Below, in pieces: positions 5,578 through 5,578 of a stretch of 5,578 bases of DNA. The notes beneath the pieces were generated by a model, which saw only the letters and a list, made by a program, of their open reading frames with translations, made no database searches and had not been told where the DNA came from. Origin of the DNA: Bacillota bacterium (GTDB taxonomy: Bacteria; Bacillota; Sulfobacillia; Symbiobacteriales; Symbiobacteriaceae); contig JAQBPS010000106.1 in the NCBI GenBank assembly GCA_028287415.1, positions 1-5,578 of the forward strand, in the 5' to 3' direction. A program made the position numbers and the translations under genes. Numbering within the stretch: position 1 is the stretch's first letter; every line of letters starts with the position of its first letter.

Positions 5578-5578
5578 A

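Overview
This is a GC-rich bacterial window. Every gene start has a strong AGGAGG-type ribosome binding site. GTG is used as a start at least twice, and two sigma-A-like promoters carry perfect TATAAT -10 boxes. Together with a B12-dependent ribonucleotide reductase and a DUF2797 protein, this suggests a high-GC Firmicute. A Symbiobacterium-like thermophile is my best guess, but it is an inference and not a demonstrated identity.

Layout, left to right. (1) At the left edge is a minus-strand MocR/GntR-type regulator. Its 5' end lies inside the window, its 3' end runs off the edge, and a one-base frameshift near 111-114 breaks its aminotransferase-like domain. (2) A perfect 14-bp-stem terminator at 849-880 separates it from a minus-strand gene at 913-1614. 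That gene encodes a plant-type 2Fe-2S ferredoxin domain fused behind an unrecognised N-terminal domain with a Cys/His cluster. (3) A 200-bp divergent intergenic region holds the ferredoxin promoter, a terminator-like hairpin just upstream of that promoter, and several dyads in front of the next gene. (4) A plus-strand acetamidase/formamidase-family gene spans 1815-2738. (5) The convergent gap 2739-2859 is almost filled by a palindromic repeat built from 9-bp ACGGATTTC-like units. (6) A minus-strand DUF2797 protein spans 2860-3672; it has eight cysteines and a GIY-YIG-like central segment. (7) A GC-rich hairpin at 3695-3720 separates it from the C-terminal 611 codons of an adenosylcobalamin-dependent ribonucleotide reductase (nrdJ), which runs off the right edge.

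The genes do not form an obvious pathway. nrdJ (dNTP synthesis) and the DUF2797 gene are co-oriented and may share a transcript if the hairpin between them is leaky. The amidase gene stands alone on the opposite strand. The ferredoxin gene and the MocR gene each have a recognisable promoter of their own. No mobile-element genes, RNA genes or CRISPR arrays are visible. The least explained items are the palindromic repeat, the N-terminal domain of the ferredoxin fusion, and the nuclease-like fold suggested inside the DUF2797 protein.
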